Below are positions 24,847 through 33,168 of a stretch of DNA of 64,000 nt, one piece after another. Numbering within the stretch: the first letter of the stretch is position 1; each line of letters opens with the position of its first letter. The translations under genes and the position numbers were made by a program. Below the pieces are notes generated by a model, which searched no databases, was not told where the DNA came from, and saw only the letters and a list, made by a program, of their open reading frames with translations. This DNA is from Nocardia vaccinii NBRC 15922 (GTDB lineage: Bacteria > Actinomycetota > Actinomycetes > Mycobacteriales > Mycobacteriaceae): assembly GCF_001613305.1 (NCBI RefSeq), contig NZ_BDCC01000064.1, forward strand, positions 1-64,000, given 5' to 3'.

Positions 24847-26358
24847 TTACCGCGTGCGGCGGCCCAGTGGGACCCGCAGGACCGCGTCGGTGCCCACGTC
24901 GGCGCCCGGATGCAGGCCGATGGAACCGCCCAATTCAGCGGTGACGAGCGTGCGGACGATCTGCAGTCCCAGCCGGTCCGACCCCTCCAGGCTGAAACCG
25001 TCCGGCAATCCGCGGCCGTCGTCGCCGATGATCACGTCCAACCAGCGGGCCGAACGTTCCGAGCGGATCGTCACCGTACCGTTCTCCCCGGCGTCGAAGG
25101 CGTGCTCGATGGCGTTCTGCACCAACTCGGTCAGCACCATCACCAGCGGCGTCGCGCGTTCGGCGGAGAACACACCGAGCGAACCTTCCCGGCGCACCTT
25201 GATCCGTGCGGTGTTGACCGTCGCGACGTCGGCCATGATCGGCAGCAGACGGTCCACGACCTCGTCGAGATCGACTTCCTCGTCCACCGACATGGACAAC
25301 ATCTCGTGCACCGAGGCGATCGAGGTGACCCGGCGCACCGATTCGGTCAGCGCGAGGCGCGCCTCCTCGTTCTCGGTGCGACGCGCCTGCAGCCGCAGCA
25401 GCGCGGCCACCGTCTGCAGATTGTTCTTCACCCGGTGGTGGATCTCACGAATCGTGGCGTCCTTGGACAGCAGCGCGCGATCGCGGCGCTTGACCTCGGT
25501 GACGTCCCGCACCAGCACCGCGGCCCCGGCCAGCTCACCGTGCGGGCGCAGCACCAGGGTGCGCAGCAGAACCGTCGCCCCGCGCGCCTCGACCTCCATC
25601 CGGCGTCCGGACTTACCCGCCAGCGCGGCCTGGATATCGCTGACGACCTCCTGAGCGTCGAACGGGTCGGTGATCAGCGAACGTGTCGTCTGGGCCAGAT
25701 CCTGACCGTCCAGATCGGCCTGCAGCCCCATCCGGTGATAGGCCGACAGCGCGTTCGGGCTGGCGTACCGCACGATGCCGTCGGTATCGAGCCGGATGAA
25801 GCCGTCCCCGGCGCGCGGGCTCGAATGCGAACCGGTGCGATCCTCCAGAGTCGGGAAGGTGCCGTCGGCCATCATCTGGCACAGATCGTCCGCACACGCC
25901 ATGTACGCGATCTCGAGATTGCCGCGAAACTTGGTGCGCTGCATCTCGATATCGCGGCCGAGCACCGCGATGACATCCTCGCCGACGCGCACCGGAATCG
26001 CCTCCAGGATCACGTGCGCCGGATTCGGGTGGTAGACACCGGTCTGTTCGTCGTCGGTGTCGACGCGGACGATCGCACCGGTGCGCAGCGCCTGGAAGAT
26101 GTGCGGATGATCGGCCCGAGAGGCCAGCGAGCCGACCAGATCCTCCGGATGCACGGTGGTCGCGGTGGTCGGGCGGCACTGGGCAACGCACACCACGTCG
26201 GCGCCGTCGGCGACCGGACCCACACCCACCCACAGTTGCAGGTCCGCGAACGACAGATCCGCCAGCAGCTGCCAGTCGCCCACGACGCGTTGCAGATGGT
26301 CGACGGCCGCACCCGGCAGGTCCGTGTGCTCGGCGAGCAGATCACTCAGAGTGGACAT
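24847..26358 (-). CDS. pdtaS: Sensor histidine kinase PdtaS
   Basis: 503 residues, no membrane segments: GAF domain (about 1-150), PAS domain (about 180-290), HisKA_2 phosphoacceptor (ATIREIHHRVKNNLQTVAALL, residues ~300-375) and HATPase (NAIEHAF, GDDGRGLPDGF). PdtaS is a soluble kinase that phosphorylates the ANTAR RNA-binding regulator PdtaR, encoded elsewhere. ATG 26358. Its upstream region shares a non-coding module with that of the DUF3107 gene. Confidence 0.94.
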   Translation of the reverse strand: MSTLSDLLAEHTDLPGAAVDHLQRVVGDWQLLADLSFADLQLWVGVGPVADGADVVCVAQCRPTTATTVHPEDLVGSLASRADHPHIFQALRTGAIVRVDTDDEQTGVYHPNPAHVILEAIPVRVGEDVIAVLGRDIEMQRTKFRGNLEIAYMACADDLCQMMADGTFPTLEDRTGSHSSPRAGDGFIRLDTDGIVRYASPNALSAYHRMGLQADLDGQDLAQTTRSLITDPFDAQEVVSDIQAALAGKSGRRMEVEARGATVLLRTLVLRPHGELAGAAVLVRDVTEVKRRDRALLSKDATIREIHHRVKNNLQTVAALLRLQARRTENEEARLALTESVRRVTSIASVHEMLSMSVDEEVDLDEVVDRLLPIMADVATVNTARIKVRREGSLGVFSAERATPLVMVLTELVQNAIEHAFDAGENGTVTIRSERSARWLDVIIGDDGRGLPDGFSLEGSDRLGLQIVRTLVTAELGGSIGLHPGADVGTDAVLRVPLGRRTR

Positions 26359-26416
26359 GGGCTAGACCGCCTCCCCGCAACATTTGCGTGCCGTCGTGCA
26401 CGACGAAACCCGCGCG

Positions 26417-26500
26417 TCGGGCCGACGGTTGAGCATGCACTCATCCATTGGGCGTTCCCCGTGAGTTACCCATGTACTTACGAAATCGGTTATCACGCGG
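26417..26500 (-). promoter_or_regulatory. Shared leader/promoter module, copy 2 (upstream of pdtaS)
   Basis: Matches 7935-8018 in two blocks: 13 identical bases at 26417-26429, and about 38 bases (26461-26498) at roughly 84% identity beginning GTGAGTTACC. It lies about 60-140 nt upstream of the pdtaS start. Palindromes such as CGTCGTGCACGACG (about 26391-26404) between module and gene could form a leader hairpin. Confidence 0.6.
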
Positions 26501-26537
26501 CCAGCCCTTCGCGCTCAGGAAGTCTGTCGACCACGAA

Positions 26538-26753
26538 CTAGGAGATGACCGCGATCAAGTCGCCCTTCTGCAGGACATCACCCGGCTTGACATTGATCGA
26601 GGTGACCGTGCCGGGCCCCTCGGCGACAACGGGGATCTCCATCTTCATCGACTCCAGCAGGACAAGAGTGTCGCCCTCGGCCACGGCGGCGCCCTCTCGC
26701 GCGACGATCTCGAAGACGGTGGAGACCATCTCCGCGAGCACTTCCTCAGCCAT
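26538..26753 (-). CDS. Biotinylated carrier protein, TB7.3-like (Rv3221c)
   Basis: 71 residues forming a single biotinyl/lipoyl domain. The biotinylation site is the lysine of LESMKMEIPV; the second half VLQKGDLIAVIS closes the beta-barrel. It is a free-standing biotin carboxyl carrier that serves acyl-CoA carboxylases. The ATG at 26753 is chosen from homology; the frame is open upstream but there it covers the promoter region and the divergent bL37 gene. Confidence 0.93.
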   Translation of the reverse strand: MAEEVLAEMVSTVFEIVAREGAAVAEGDTLVLLESMKMEIPVVAEGPGTVTSINVKPGDVLQKGDLIAVIS

Positions 26754-26843
26754 GGCGCCCTTCCGAAGTTCGACGTGATCGACCAGCTGACGATATAGCC
26801 AACCACACATGGAACAATGTCTTTCGATCAGAAGGGAGAAATC

Positions 26844-26918
26844 ATGGGAAAGCGTGGTCGTAAGAAGCGCAGCCGCAAGGGAAACGCGGCCAACCACGGC
26901 AAGCGTCCGAACAGCTGA
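26844..26918 (+). CDS. 50S ribosomal protein bL37
   Basis: A 24-residue, strongly basic protein beginning MGKRGRKKRSRKGNAANHG and ending KRPNS. It matches the tiny actinobacterial large-subunit protein bL37 seen in mycobacterial ribosome structures. AAGGGAG lies 7 nt before the ATG. Easily missed because of its size. Divergent from the biotinylated-protein gene and convergent with rshA, with a 16-bp hairpin just behind it. Assigned from remembered sequence similarity. Confidence 0.88.
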   Translation: MGKRGRKKRSRKGNAANHGKRPNS

Positions 26919-26931
26919 GCTGCAAATTCGG

Positions 26932-26988
26932 CGTCGTTCAGCACTCGGGACTCGGGCTCCGCCCATGCGCTTCGAGTGCTGAACGACG
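26932..26988. terminator. Terminator between bL37 and rshA
   Basis: A 16-bp perfect stem (CGTCGTTCAGCACTCG at 26932-26947 with 26973-26988) and a 25-nt loop. The stem resembles part of the long hairpin in the dispersed repeats (CGTCGTTCAGCCCTCG), so it may be a third, diverged relative. Confidence 0.8.
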
Positions 26989-27064
26989 AGTCGGCCGCGA
27001 ACGTCGCTGGTGAGACGCGCCCTCGTGTAGCTCTGTGATTCGTCAGTTGTTCACTGACGAAGAC

Positions 27065-27373
27065 TCAGGACTCGGTGGTGGTCTCGGTGACGCTGATCGA
27101 GCGGCGGATCTCCACGGTCAGGCGTTCGCGCAGCGAATCGGGCGCGCGGTCGCCGCCACACTTGCGGTTGAGCAGCCGCTTGAGCTTCTCCTCCAGGCCG
27201 TACGCGTCGATGCACGGCGAGCAGGTCTCCAGATGGTGCTGCAAGCGCTCGCGGGTGGCCTGATCACATTCGCCGTCGAGCATCAGCCAGACATCGGCGA
27301 GGACCGCCGTACAGTCCAGCTTCATATCCGCATCCCCCTCGGTACCCTGCTCGCTGTGCTCCTGCCCACTCAC
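27065..27373 (-). CDS. rshA: Zinc anti-sigma factor RshA (mycothiol-system anti-sigma)
   Basis: 102 residues with the ZAS motif H47-x3-C51-x2-C54 (HHLETCSPC) plus Cys21 and Cys36. Under reducing conditions it binds SigH; disulfide formation releases the sigma factor. The GTG at 27373 overlaps the sigH stop by 4 nt (GTGA) and follows AGGAGG, so the two are translationally coupled, giving near-equal amounts of sigma and anti-sigma. Confidence 0.95.
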   Translation of the reverse strand: MSGQEHSEQGTEGDADMKLDCTAVLADVWLMLDGECDQATRERLQHHLETCSPCIDAYGLEEKLKRLLNRKCGGDRAPDSLRERLTVEIRRSISVTETTTES

Positions 27374-28215
27374 TGGGTGACCTCCTGACGCGCCCCGTCC
27401 CCCGCCTGGTTTCGATCGAACCCCCGCTCGTGGGCCACACCGGCGAGCAGCCCCTTGAGCTGCTTGCGACCGCGATGCAGCCGGGACATGACCGTGCCGA
27501 TCGGAGTGCCCATGATCTCCGCGATCTCCTTGTAGGGGAAGCCCTCCACGTCGGCGTAGTACACCGCCATCCGGAACTCCTCGGGAAGTTCCTGCAGCGC
27601 GGCCTTGATGTCATCGTCGGGCAGCGCCTCGAGCGCCTCCATCTCCGCCGAACGCAGACCCGTCGAGGTGTGCTCGGCCGTGGCGGCCAGCTGCCAGTCG
27701 GTGATCTCCTCGGTCGGGTATTGGGCGGGCTGCCGCTGCTTCTTGCGGTAGGAGTTGATGTAGGTGTTGGTCAGGATCCGGTACAGCCAGGCGCGCAGGT
27801 TGGTGCCCTCGCGGAAGGACCGGAAGCCCTGGTAAGCCTTGGCGAAGGTCTCCTGCACCAGATCCTCGGCGTCGGCGGGGTTGCGAGTCATCCGCAGCGC
27901 CGCGCCGTAGAGCTGGTCGAGCAACGGGAGCGCGTCGCGCTCGAACCGCTGCGCCAGGTCGGCGGGGTCCGCGGGCGCGGGCGACTCCTGCGCCGCGGCA
28001 TCACCGCCCGAATTGCGAGTCTCGGCCGCACCGTCCAGGCGATCGGCCGCCAAATCGTCGTCGCTCGTCACGCCCATCCCTTCGATCGCCGTAGTCACAG
28101 AATCTACCGTGAGCGATGTGGGCAGCGAGAATCCGGTGACGGGAAGCACCGGTATCTCGGTGAGCTCCGCGGACGACGCGGTGCGCACGGGGCGTTCGTC
28201 GATCAGAACCGTCAC
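27370..28215 (-). CDS. sigH: ECF sigma factor SigH (SigR-type)
   Basis: Core of about 195 residues with region 2 (LLDQLYGAALRMTRNPADAEDLVQETF, LRAWLYRILTNTYINSYRKKQRQ) and region 4 (EIAEIMGTPIGTVMSRLHRGRKQL), very close to mycobacterial SigH. It drives the thiol-oxidative and heat stress regulon (thioredoxin, mycothiol recycling, Clp). GTG 28215 has AAGGAG 7 nt upstream, giving 281 residues with an ~85-residue extension; an internal GTG 28071 with GAAGGG gives 233 residues, closer to the mycobacterial length. A SigH-type promoter lies upstream. Confidence 0.95.
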   Translation of the reverse strand: MTVLIDERPVRTASSAELTEIPVLPVTGFSLPTSLTVDSVTTAIEGMGVTSDDDLAADRLDGAAETRNSGGDAAAQESPAPADPADLAQRFERDALPLLDQLYGAALRMTRNPADAEDLVQETFAKAYQGFRSFREGTNLRAWLYRILTNTYINSYRKKQRQPAQYPTEEITDWQLAATAEHTSTGLRSAEMEALEALPDDDIKAALQELPEEFRMAVYYADVEGFPYKEIAEIMGTPIGTVMSRLHRGRKQLKGLLAGVAHERGFDRNQAGDGARQEVTQ

Positions 28216-28261
28216 CGGCAGACTCCTTCGGTTCTCACGGAATGGGATGCGTATGGCTTGC

Positions 28262-28288
28262 AACATGCGCGGGAGTCACTGTGTTCCC
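28262..28288 (-). promoter_or_regulatory. sigH: SigH-dependent autoregulatory promoter of sigH
   Basis: Read on the minus strand: GGGAAC (28288-28283), 18 nt, then GTT (28264-28262). This matches the SigR/SigH consensus GGAAY-N18-GTT. Transcription would start near 28255, about 40 nt before GTG 28215, so the long form of SigH can be made from it. Confidence 0.85.
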
Positions 28289-28344
28289 GCGACGTCGGGC
28301 ACACCACTCGGCCGGCTCGGACGCCCCATCCTAGAGTGACCGGC

Positions 28345-28848
28345 ATGGCAGCCCCGACCCCCGCGATCCGCGCAGTGACCCAGGCCGAGGTGGCCCATCG
28401 CGTGCATACCTATCCACACGACCCACGCAATGATTCGTTCGGAGCCGAGGCGGTTTCGGCCCTGGCCGAACGGCTGGGTGTGCAGGCCGGACAGATCTTC
28501 AAGACGCTGGTGATCGAATTGTCCGGCGGCTCGGGCGCATCCGGGTTGGCGGTCGCGGTGCTGCCGGTCCCGTCGACGCTCTCGCTCAAGGCCGCGGCGG
28601 CGGCGCTGGGCGCCTCGAAGGCGGCCATGGCCGACAAGGCCAAGGCCGAGCGCACCACCGGTTACGTTCTGGGCGGGATCTCGCCGCTGGGGCAGAAGCG
28701 GGCGCTGCCGACGGTGGTGGATATTTCCGCCCTGGAGTGGGATCGGATGCTGTGCAGCGCCGGACGACGCGGTCTGGAGATCGAACTCGCTCCCCGAGAT
28801 CTGGTTCGACTCACCGCGGCGATCACCGCGCCGGTCACCGCGACCTGA
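28345..28848 (+). CDS. ybaK: Cys-tRNA(Pro)/Cys-tRNA deacylase YbaK
   Basis: 167 residues of the YbaK/EbsC family. The conserved EIFKTLVI-like segment (GQIFKTLVIEL), the invariant lysine-containing core and GYVLGGISPLGQKRALPTVVD are clear. It hydrolyses misacylated Cys-tRNA(Pro) in trans of prolyl-tRNA synthetase. ATG 28345; divergent from sigH, whose promoter lies between the two genes. Confidence 0.92.
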   Translation: MAAPTPAIRAVTQAEVAHRVHTYPHDPRNDSFGAEAVSALAERLGVQAGQIFKTLVIELSGGSGASGLAVAVLPVPSTLSLKAAAAALGASKAAMADKAKAERTTGYVLGGISPLGQKRALPTVVDISALEWDRMLCSAGRRGLEIELAPRDLVRLTAAITAPVTAT

Positions 28849-28946
28849 GCCGCCGCAATCCGGACAACTCGGACGGCGTGGCCGTTCTACCTGGGCCGAT
28901 GGAATGTCGCATCACTCGCCTTGCGAATCCGCCGCACTCTGACACA

Positions 28947-28969
28947 TACTTGCTAAGTACAACTAGTTG
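28947..28969 (+). promoter_or_regulatory. Adjacent palindromes, candidate MarR operator
   Basis: TACTTGCTAAGTA (5+3+5 inverted repeat, 28947-28959) is followed immediately by the perfect palindrome CAACTAGTTG (28960-28969), about 60 nt before the MarR start codon. The AT-rich symmetry contrasts with the GC-rich surroundings and suggests autoregulation. Confidence 0.65.
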
Positions 28970-29027
28970 GGAGATTCAAGCAATTGACTGTTTCAACCAG
29001 CGTTGCGGCTCCCCGAGGAGGGCGTCC

Positions 29028-29543
29028 ATGGAACACGACGAGGCGATCGACGTCATCGCCCTGCAACTGATCCGCCTGGGCCGAATCCGGGAGCGCACCA
29101 ACGCTCAGATCGCGGCCGCATCCGGAGGTGAGATCGAGGCCGCATCTTACTCGATCATCTTCCGGCTGCTCTACGACGGCCCGATGCGCTCGGGTGCGCT
29201 GGCCGAGTTGCTGTATTCCGACGCCTCCACGATCAGCCGCCAAGCCGCCGCGCTGGTCAAACGCGGACTCATCGAGCGTCGCGCCGATCCGGCCGACGGC
29301 CGCGCCAGCGTCCTGGCCGTCACCGACGCCGGCCGAGAATTGGCCGCGGCGCTGCGGCAGCGTCGCAACGCGATGCTGGACAACGTCCTGAAAGACTGGA
29401 GCGATGAGGAACGCACGGTCCTCGGACAGATGATGCGGCGCTTCGTCGACGACTACGAACAGGCGCGCGAGAGCATCCTCACCCTGCATCCGAAAGATGC
29501 CGTACCGGACAAAATGGCGGGCGACCGCACCGGAGACGCATAG
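29028..29543 (+). CDS. MarR-family transcriptional regulator
   Basis: 171 residues. Winged helix with RSGALAELLYSDASTISRQAAALVKRGLIERR and the wing DPADGRASVLAVTDAGREL, flanked by dimerisation helices; a polar tail of ~20 residues follows. ATG 29028 has GAGGAGG 6 nt upstream. No divergent target gene is adjacent, so apart from probable autoregulation its targets are unknown. Confidence 0.9.
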   Translation: MEHDEAIDVIALQLIRLGRIRERTNAQIAAASGGEIEAASYSIIFRLLYDGPMRSGALAELLYSDASTISRQAAALVKRGLIERRADPADGRASVLAVTDAGRELAAALRQRRNAMLDNVLKDWSDEERTVLGQMMRRFVDDYEQARESILTLHPKDAVPDKMAGDRTGDA

Positions 29544-29673
29544 CGCCGGCCCACCCTGCGGCGCTGAGCCCCCGAGAACACGCACGGCCACGGTGACGAA
29601 TCGCGTCAATCACGGGCGGCGCCGCTCGCAGTGCGTTTACTCGAAGGGCCCGTTCCGCCGATCCGAGGATGTG

Positions 29674-29967
29674 ATGCGCATGTTCCACCGACAGTCCGTT
29701 CGTACCCTGATCATCGCCCTGTCCGGCGGTGTGATCCTCACTCTCGGCGCCGCCGCCAACGCCGCCGCGGCGCCGCAGGGGAATCCCGACTATCCCCTCG
29801 GCGCACAGAACGAGACCCCCGGACACCCGGACACCGGTGATCTCAACGACCAGGCCAAGAGAGCCGAGGACCTCGGCGGGGATATCGTCACGCAGATGAT
29901 CGATATGAGCGCGCATCTCACCAAATGCGGCCTGAACCTGATCGTGCCGAGCGTCCGCTGCGACTGA
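29674..29967 (+). CDS. Small secreted protein
   Basis: 97 residues. Signal peptide RTLIIALSGGVILTLGAAAN with probable cleavage after AAAA near residue 34, then a short polar mature domain (PQGNPDYPLGAQNE) ending with two cysteines in CGLNLIVPSVRC that could form a disulfide. ATG 29674 follows GAGGA; GTG 29671 is an alternative. No family recognised. Confidence 0.65.
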   Translation: MRMFHRQSVRTLIIALSGGVILTLGAAANAAAAPQGNPDYPLGAQNETPGHPDTGDLNDQAKRAEDLGGDIVTQMIDMSAHLTKCGLNLIVPSVRCD

Positions 29968-29986
29968 TTCCGGCGGACCCGGCGAA

Positions 29987-30757
29987 TCACAGCAGGCTGG
30001 TCTGACCGGGTTGATCCTCGACCCTGCTCAGCAGTTCGGGCCCGTTGTTGCGAACGCTGTTCACCAGAGGTGACACCTCCCGCACCACGATATCCGAAAC
30101 CCGTTCCAGCCCAGGGGTTTCCAGCAGTTCATGCGGTGCGGGACGGTCCGGGTCGAGCCAGGCGGACCACTGTTCGCGTGGCATTATCAGCGGCATCCGG
30201 TCGTGGATCGCGGCCAGATCGCCGACCGCGTCGGTGGTCAGGATCGTGCAGGACAGCAGCGGATCCATCGTCTCCTCGGCGCGATCACGCCAGATCGACC
30301 ACAGACCGGCCATATACAGCGGCGAACCGTCGGCCCGGGACATGTAGTAGGGCCGTTTGACGGCCTTGCCCCTGACCGTCGGGTCACTGTCCACGACCCA
30401 CTCGTACCAGCCGTCCATCGGCACCAGGCAGCGGCGTTTCTTCACCGCGTCCCGGAAGGAGGGCGCCTCGGCGGCGCGGTCCGCGCGTGCGTTGAACAGC
30501 GGCTTCCCCTTCGCGGGCACGCCGGGCTCGGCCGCCTTGGTCCACACCGGGATCAGGCCCCAGCGCATGCGCCGGATACGCAACCGCGCGGCGTCGTCGG
30601 GATGGTCGTGATCGTGCCGCTCGACCACTGTCAGCACCTGGTTCGTCGGCGCGACGTTGTAATCGGGCGCGGCGGGCGCATCGCCCGTCTCATCGATCGC
30701 ATCGAGTTCGGCCGCCAGACGGCCCGGATTCACCGTGGTCGCATATCTGCCGCACAT
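29987..30757 (-). CDS. SRAP-domain abasic-site protein (HMCES/YedK-like, Rv3226c)
   Basis: 256 residues. MCGRYA places the catalytic Cys2, exposed after Met removal, at the N-terminus; NVAPT, NARAD, RCLVPMDGWYEW and the catalytic-site histidine in IHDRMPLIM complete the family pattern. These proteins crosslink covalently to abasic sites in single-stranded DNA and protect them. The ATG at 30757 is fixed by the need for Cys2. Same position relative to sigH and aroA as in mycobacteria. Confidence 0.93.
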   Translation of the reverse strand: MCGRYATTVNPGRLAAELDAIDETGDAPAAPDYNVAPTNQVLTVVERHDHDHPDDAARLRIRRMRWGLIPVWTKAAEPGVPAKGKPLFNARADRAAEAPSFRDAVKKRRCLVPMDGWYEWVVDSDPTVRGKAVKRPYYMSRADGSPLYMAGLWSIWRDRAEETMDPLLSCTILTTDAVGDLAAIHDRMPLIMPREQWSAWLDPDRPAPHELLETPGLERVSDIVVREVSPLVNSVRNNGPELLSRVEDQPGQTSLL

Positions 30758-30844
30758 GTGGTCAATGGTACTGAGGCGCAAATCCCACCGGAGCGGAGCG
30801 GAGGCCAATACAGTTGGCCGGAATTCCATGTGATGGCGGGTGAC

Positions 30845-30873
30845 TTCATATCTAAGCTGTTCATATCTAAGCT
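30845..30873 (+). repeat. Tandem 14-bp direct repeats before the aldehyde dehydrogenase gene
   Basis: TTCATATCTAAGCT occurs at 30845-30858 and 30860-30873, a 15-bp period in an AT-rich stretch 47 nt before the ATG. It could duplicate a -10 element or be an operator. Confidence 0.75.
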
Positions 30874-30919
30874 ATGAGAACTTCATGCAATCACTTTCTC
30901 ACTAGGGGTCGCCGAAACC

Positions 30920-32425
30920 ATGTCCACCACCGAGCCGACAACCGCCCGACGGACCGTGCTGACCTCGGTCAACCCGGCCACGGGCGAGGTCATCGACACG
31001 CATCCGATCGCCGACGAGCAGGCCGTGGCCGCGGCGGTCGCCAAGGCCCGCACCGCCGCCGGGAGCTGGGGTGCGCTGAGTTACGCCGACCGCAAGCGGT
31101 ATCTGCTGCGATGGGCCACCCGGCTGGTCGAGAAATCCGACGAGCTCTGCGATCTGATCCACGCGGAAAACGGCAAGACCCGTGACGACGCGTTCCTGGA
31201 ATTGATGCTCACCCTCGAGCACATCTCCTGGGCCGCCAAGAACGCCGAGAAGGTGCTGAAGACCAAGAAGGTCTCCCCCGGCGCGCTGATGTCCAACTTT
31301 GGCGCGTACATCGAGCAGCGTCCGCTCGGCGTGATCGGCGTGATCGGCCCCTGGAACTACCCGATCTACACCCCCAACGGCTCGATCGCCTACGCCCTGG
31401 CCGCGGGTAACGCCGTGGTCTACAAGCCGAGCGAATTCTCCACCGGCATCGGCAATTTCGTCGCCCAGGCCTTCGCAGAGGCCAATCCCGAACTGCCGGA
31501 CGGGGTCTTCACCACCATCAACGGCTACGGCGAGACCGGCGCGGAGCTGGTGCGCGCCGATATCGACAAGATCGCGTTCACCGGATCGGCGGCCACCGGC
31601 AAGAAGATCATGGCCGCGGCGGCCGAACGGCTGACCCCGGTGCTGCTCGAATGCGGCGGTAAGGACGCGGTGATCGTCGCGGCCGACGCCGACGTCACCG
31701 CCGCCGCCGACGCGGTCGCCTACGGCGCGACCATGAACAGCGGCCAGACCTGCGCGGGCGTCGAGCGCGTCTACGTGGACGCCTCGATCCGCGACAAGTT
31801 CGTCGCCGAGGTCAAGCGGATCCTGTCCGACGTGCACCCCGGCTCGGACGGCAAGGCCAGCTACGGCCCGATGACCATGCCCAGCCAGATCGATATCGTG
31901 CGCCGCCACATCGAGGACGCGCTGAACAACGGCGGCACCGCGGTTCTCGGCGGCCTCGACTCGATCAAGGGCCCGTTCATCGAACCGGTGGTGCTGGTCG
32001 ACGTGAACGAGGACTCCGCGGCCGTGCGCGAGGAGACCTTCGGCCCGACAGTCACCATCCGCACCGTGAACAACATCGACGAGGCGATCGAGTTGACCAA
32101 CAACTCGACCTATTCGCTGGGTTCGACCGTATTCTCCCGCAAGCACGGTCTCGAGATCGCCCGCCGGATCAAGGCCGGGGCCACCTCGGTCAACGCGGTG
32201 CTCGGTTTCGCGGCGATCTCGGCGCTGCCCTTCGGCGGCGGCCGGGACTCGGGTCTGGGCCGCATCCACGGCGCGCCCGGCCTGCTGGAGTTCACCGCGC
32301 CGCATTCGATCGCGGTGCAGCGCTTCACGATTCCGGGTATGGCGCTGCTGAGCTACTCGCGCACGCAGAGCACCATGAAGCTGTTGCGCCGGGTCGTGCC
32401 GCTCCTGCACGGACGCAACAAGTAG
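30920..32425 (+). CDS. Aldehyde dehydrogenase family protein
   Basis: 501 residues of the NAD(P)-dependent ALDH superfamily. General-base glutamate in PVLLECGGKDAV, catalytic cysteine in SGQTCAGVERVYV, cofactor loop FTGSAATGKKIMAAA and the PWNYPIY segment are present. A basic C-terminal tail (LLRRVVPLLHGRNK) resembles membrane-associated fatty-aldehyde dehydrogenases, but succinate-semialdehyde specificity cannot be excluded. ATG 30920; followed by a terminator. Confidence 0.9.
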   Translation: MSTTEPTTARRTVLTSVNPATGEVIDTHPIADEQAVAAAVAKARTAAGSWGALSYADRKRYLLRWATRLVEKSDELCDLIHAENGKTRDDAFLELMLTLEHISWAAKNAEKVLKTKKVSPGALMSNFGAYIEQRPLGVIGVIGPWNYPIYTPNGSIAYALAAGNAVVYKPSEFSTGIGNFVAQAFAEANPELPDGVFTTINGYGETGAELVRADIDKIAFTGSAATGKKIMAAAAERLTPVLLECGGKDAVIVAADADVTAAADAVAYGATMNSGQTCAGVERVYVDASIRDKFVAEVKRILSDVHPGSDGKASYGPMTMPSQIDIVRRHIEDALNNGGTAVLGGLDSIKGPFIEPVVLVDVNEDSAAVREETFGPTVTIRTVNNIDEAIELTNNSTYSLGSTVFSRKHGLEIARRIKAGATSVNAVLGFAAISALPFGGGRDSGLGRIHGAPGLLEFTAPHSIAVQRFTIPGMALLSYSRTQSTMKLLRRVVPLLHGRNK

Positions 32426-32434
32426 CCGCGTCCG

Positions 32435-32461
32435 GGTGGCCGGTGGAAAACACCGGCCACC
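32435..32461 (+). terminator. Terminator after the aldehyde dehydrogenase gene
   Basis: Perfect 11-bp stem GGTGGCCGGTG with a GAAAA loop, 9 nt past the stop codon. Confidence 0.8.
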
Positions 32462-32485
32462 TGCGGTCCGGGCTATCATTTCGGC

Positions 32486-33136
32486 ATGTCAGTGCCATCC
32501 GTCGAACCCGACCTCCCCGAGACCATGACCTGGGAGGAACTGGAGCGTCTTCCGGAAGAGATCGCCTCGCAGATCGAGCTGTGGAATGGTCATGTGGTGT
32601 GGGCGCGGCGGGGGCCCGGGGAGCATCAGATCTTTACCGGTCGTCTGTGGAGCGGCCTCGAACGCTGTGCACGCAAAGACATGTCGACCCAGAAGGAACA
32701 TTGCTGGCGTGCCACTTTCGAGACCAACGTCTTCTTCGGTCGAACGGGGAAATCCGACTTCATGACCCCTGACTTCCTGGTACACCGATGTCTCGACGCC
32801 CCGTACCAGGATGTCCGCTCCGGCGATGTGGTGCTGGTCGGAGAGGTGCTGTCCCCTTCCAACACTATCGCGGACATCCAATCGAAGAAGGTTCGCTACG
32901 CCGACGGTGGAATCCCCTGGTATTGGGAGGTCGAGCTCGCACACGAGGACAGCGCGATCAATACAGTGCGCGCCTTCGCCCTCGAGACCCGCCCCGGCCA
33001 GCTCCCGGAAGGCGTCCAAGCGCTGCATCAGGCCAACTACATCCTCGTCGGCGAATGGACCCACGCCCACGAGAACGGCGTGGAGATCAACCATCCGTTC
33101 CCCATTTCCATCCCGTGGTCCGAACTCGAGTTCTGA
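32486..33136 (+). CDS. Uma2-family (DUF820) putative restriction-endonuclease-like protein
   Basis: 216 residues: MTWEELERLPEE start, ELWNGHVVWARRGPGEHQIF, and a PD-(D/E)xK-like core (DFMTPDFLV ... VVLVGEVLSPSNTIADIQSKKVRYADGG with K after E). The fold is nuclease-like, but no cellular role is established; such genes are numerous in cyanobacteria and actinobacteria. ATG 32486. It stands alone between two terminators. Confidence 0.85.
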   Translation: MSVPSVEPDLPETMTWEELERLPEEIASQIELWNGHVVWARRGPGEHQIFTGRLWSGLERCARKDMSTQKEHCWRATFETNVFFGRTGKSDFMTPDFLVHRCLDAPYQDVRSGDVVLVGEVLSPSNTIADIQSKKVRYADGGIPWYWEVELAHEDSAINTVRAFALETRPGQLPEGVQALHQANYILVGEWTHAHENGVEINHPFPISIPWSELEF

Positions 33137-33168
33137 TCCAGGCCACGATCGGTGAACTCTCATAGGCC

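Noticed and set aside
26538..26966. Long N-terminal extension of the biotinylated protein
   Set aside because: The extension would overlap the bL37 gene and its promoter on the other strand; all homologues start at the ATG at 26753.
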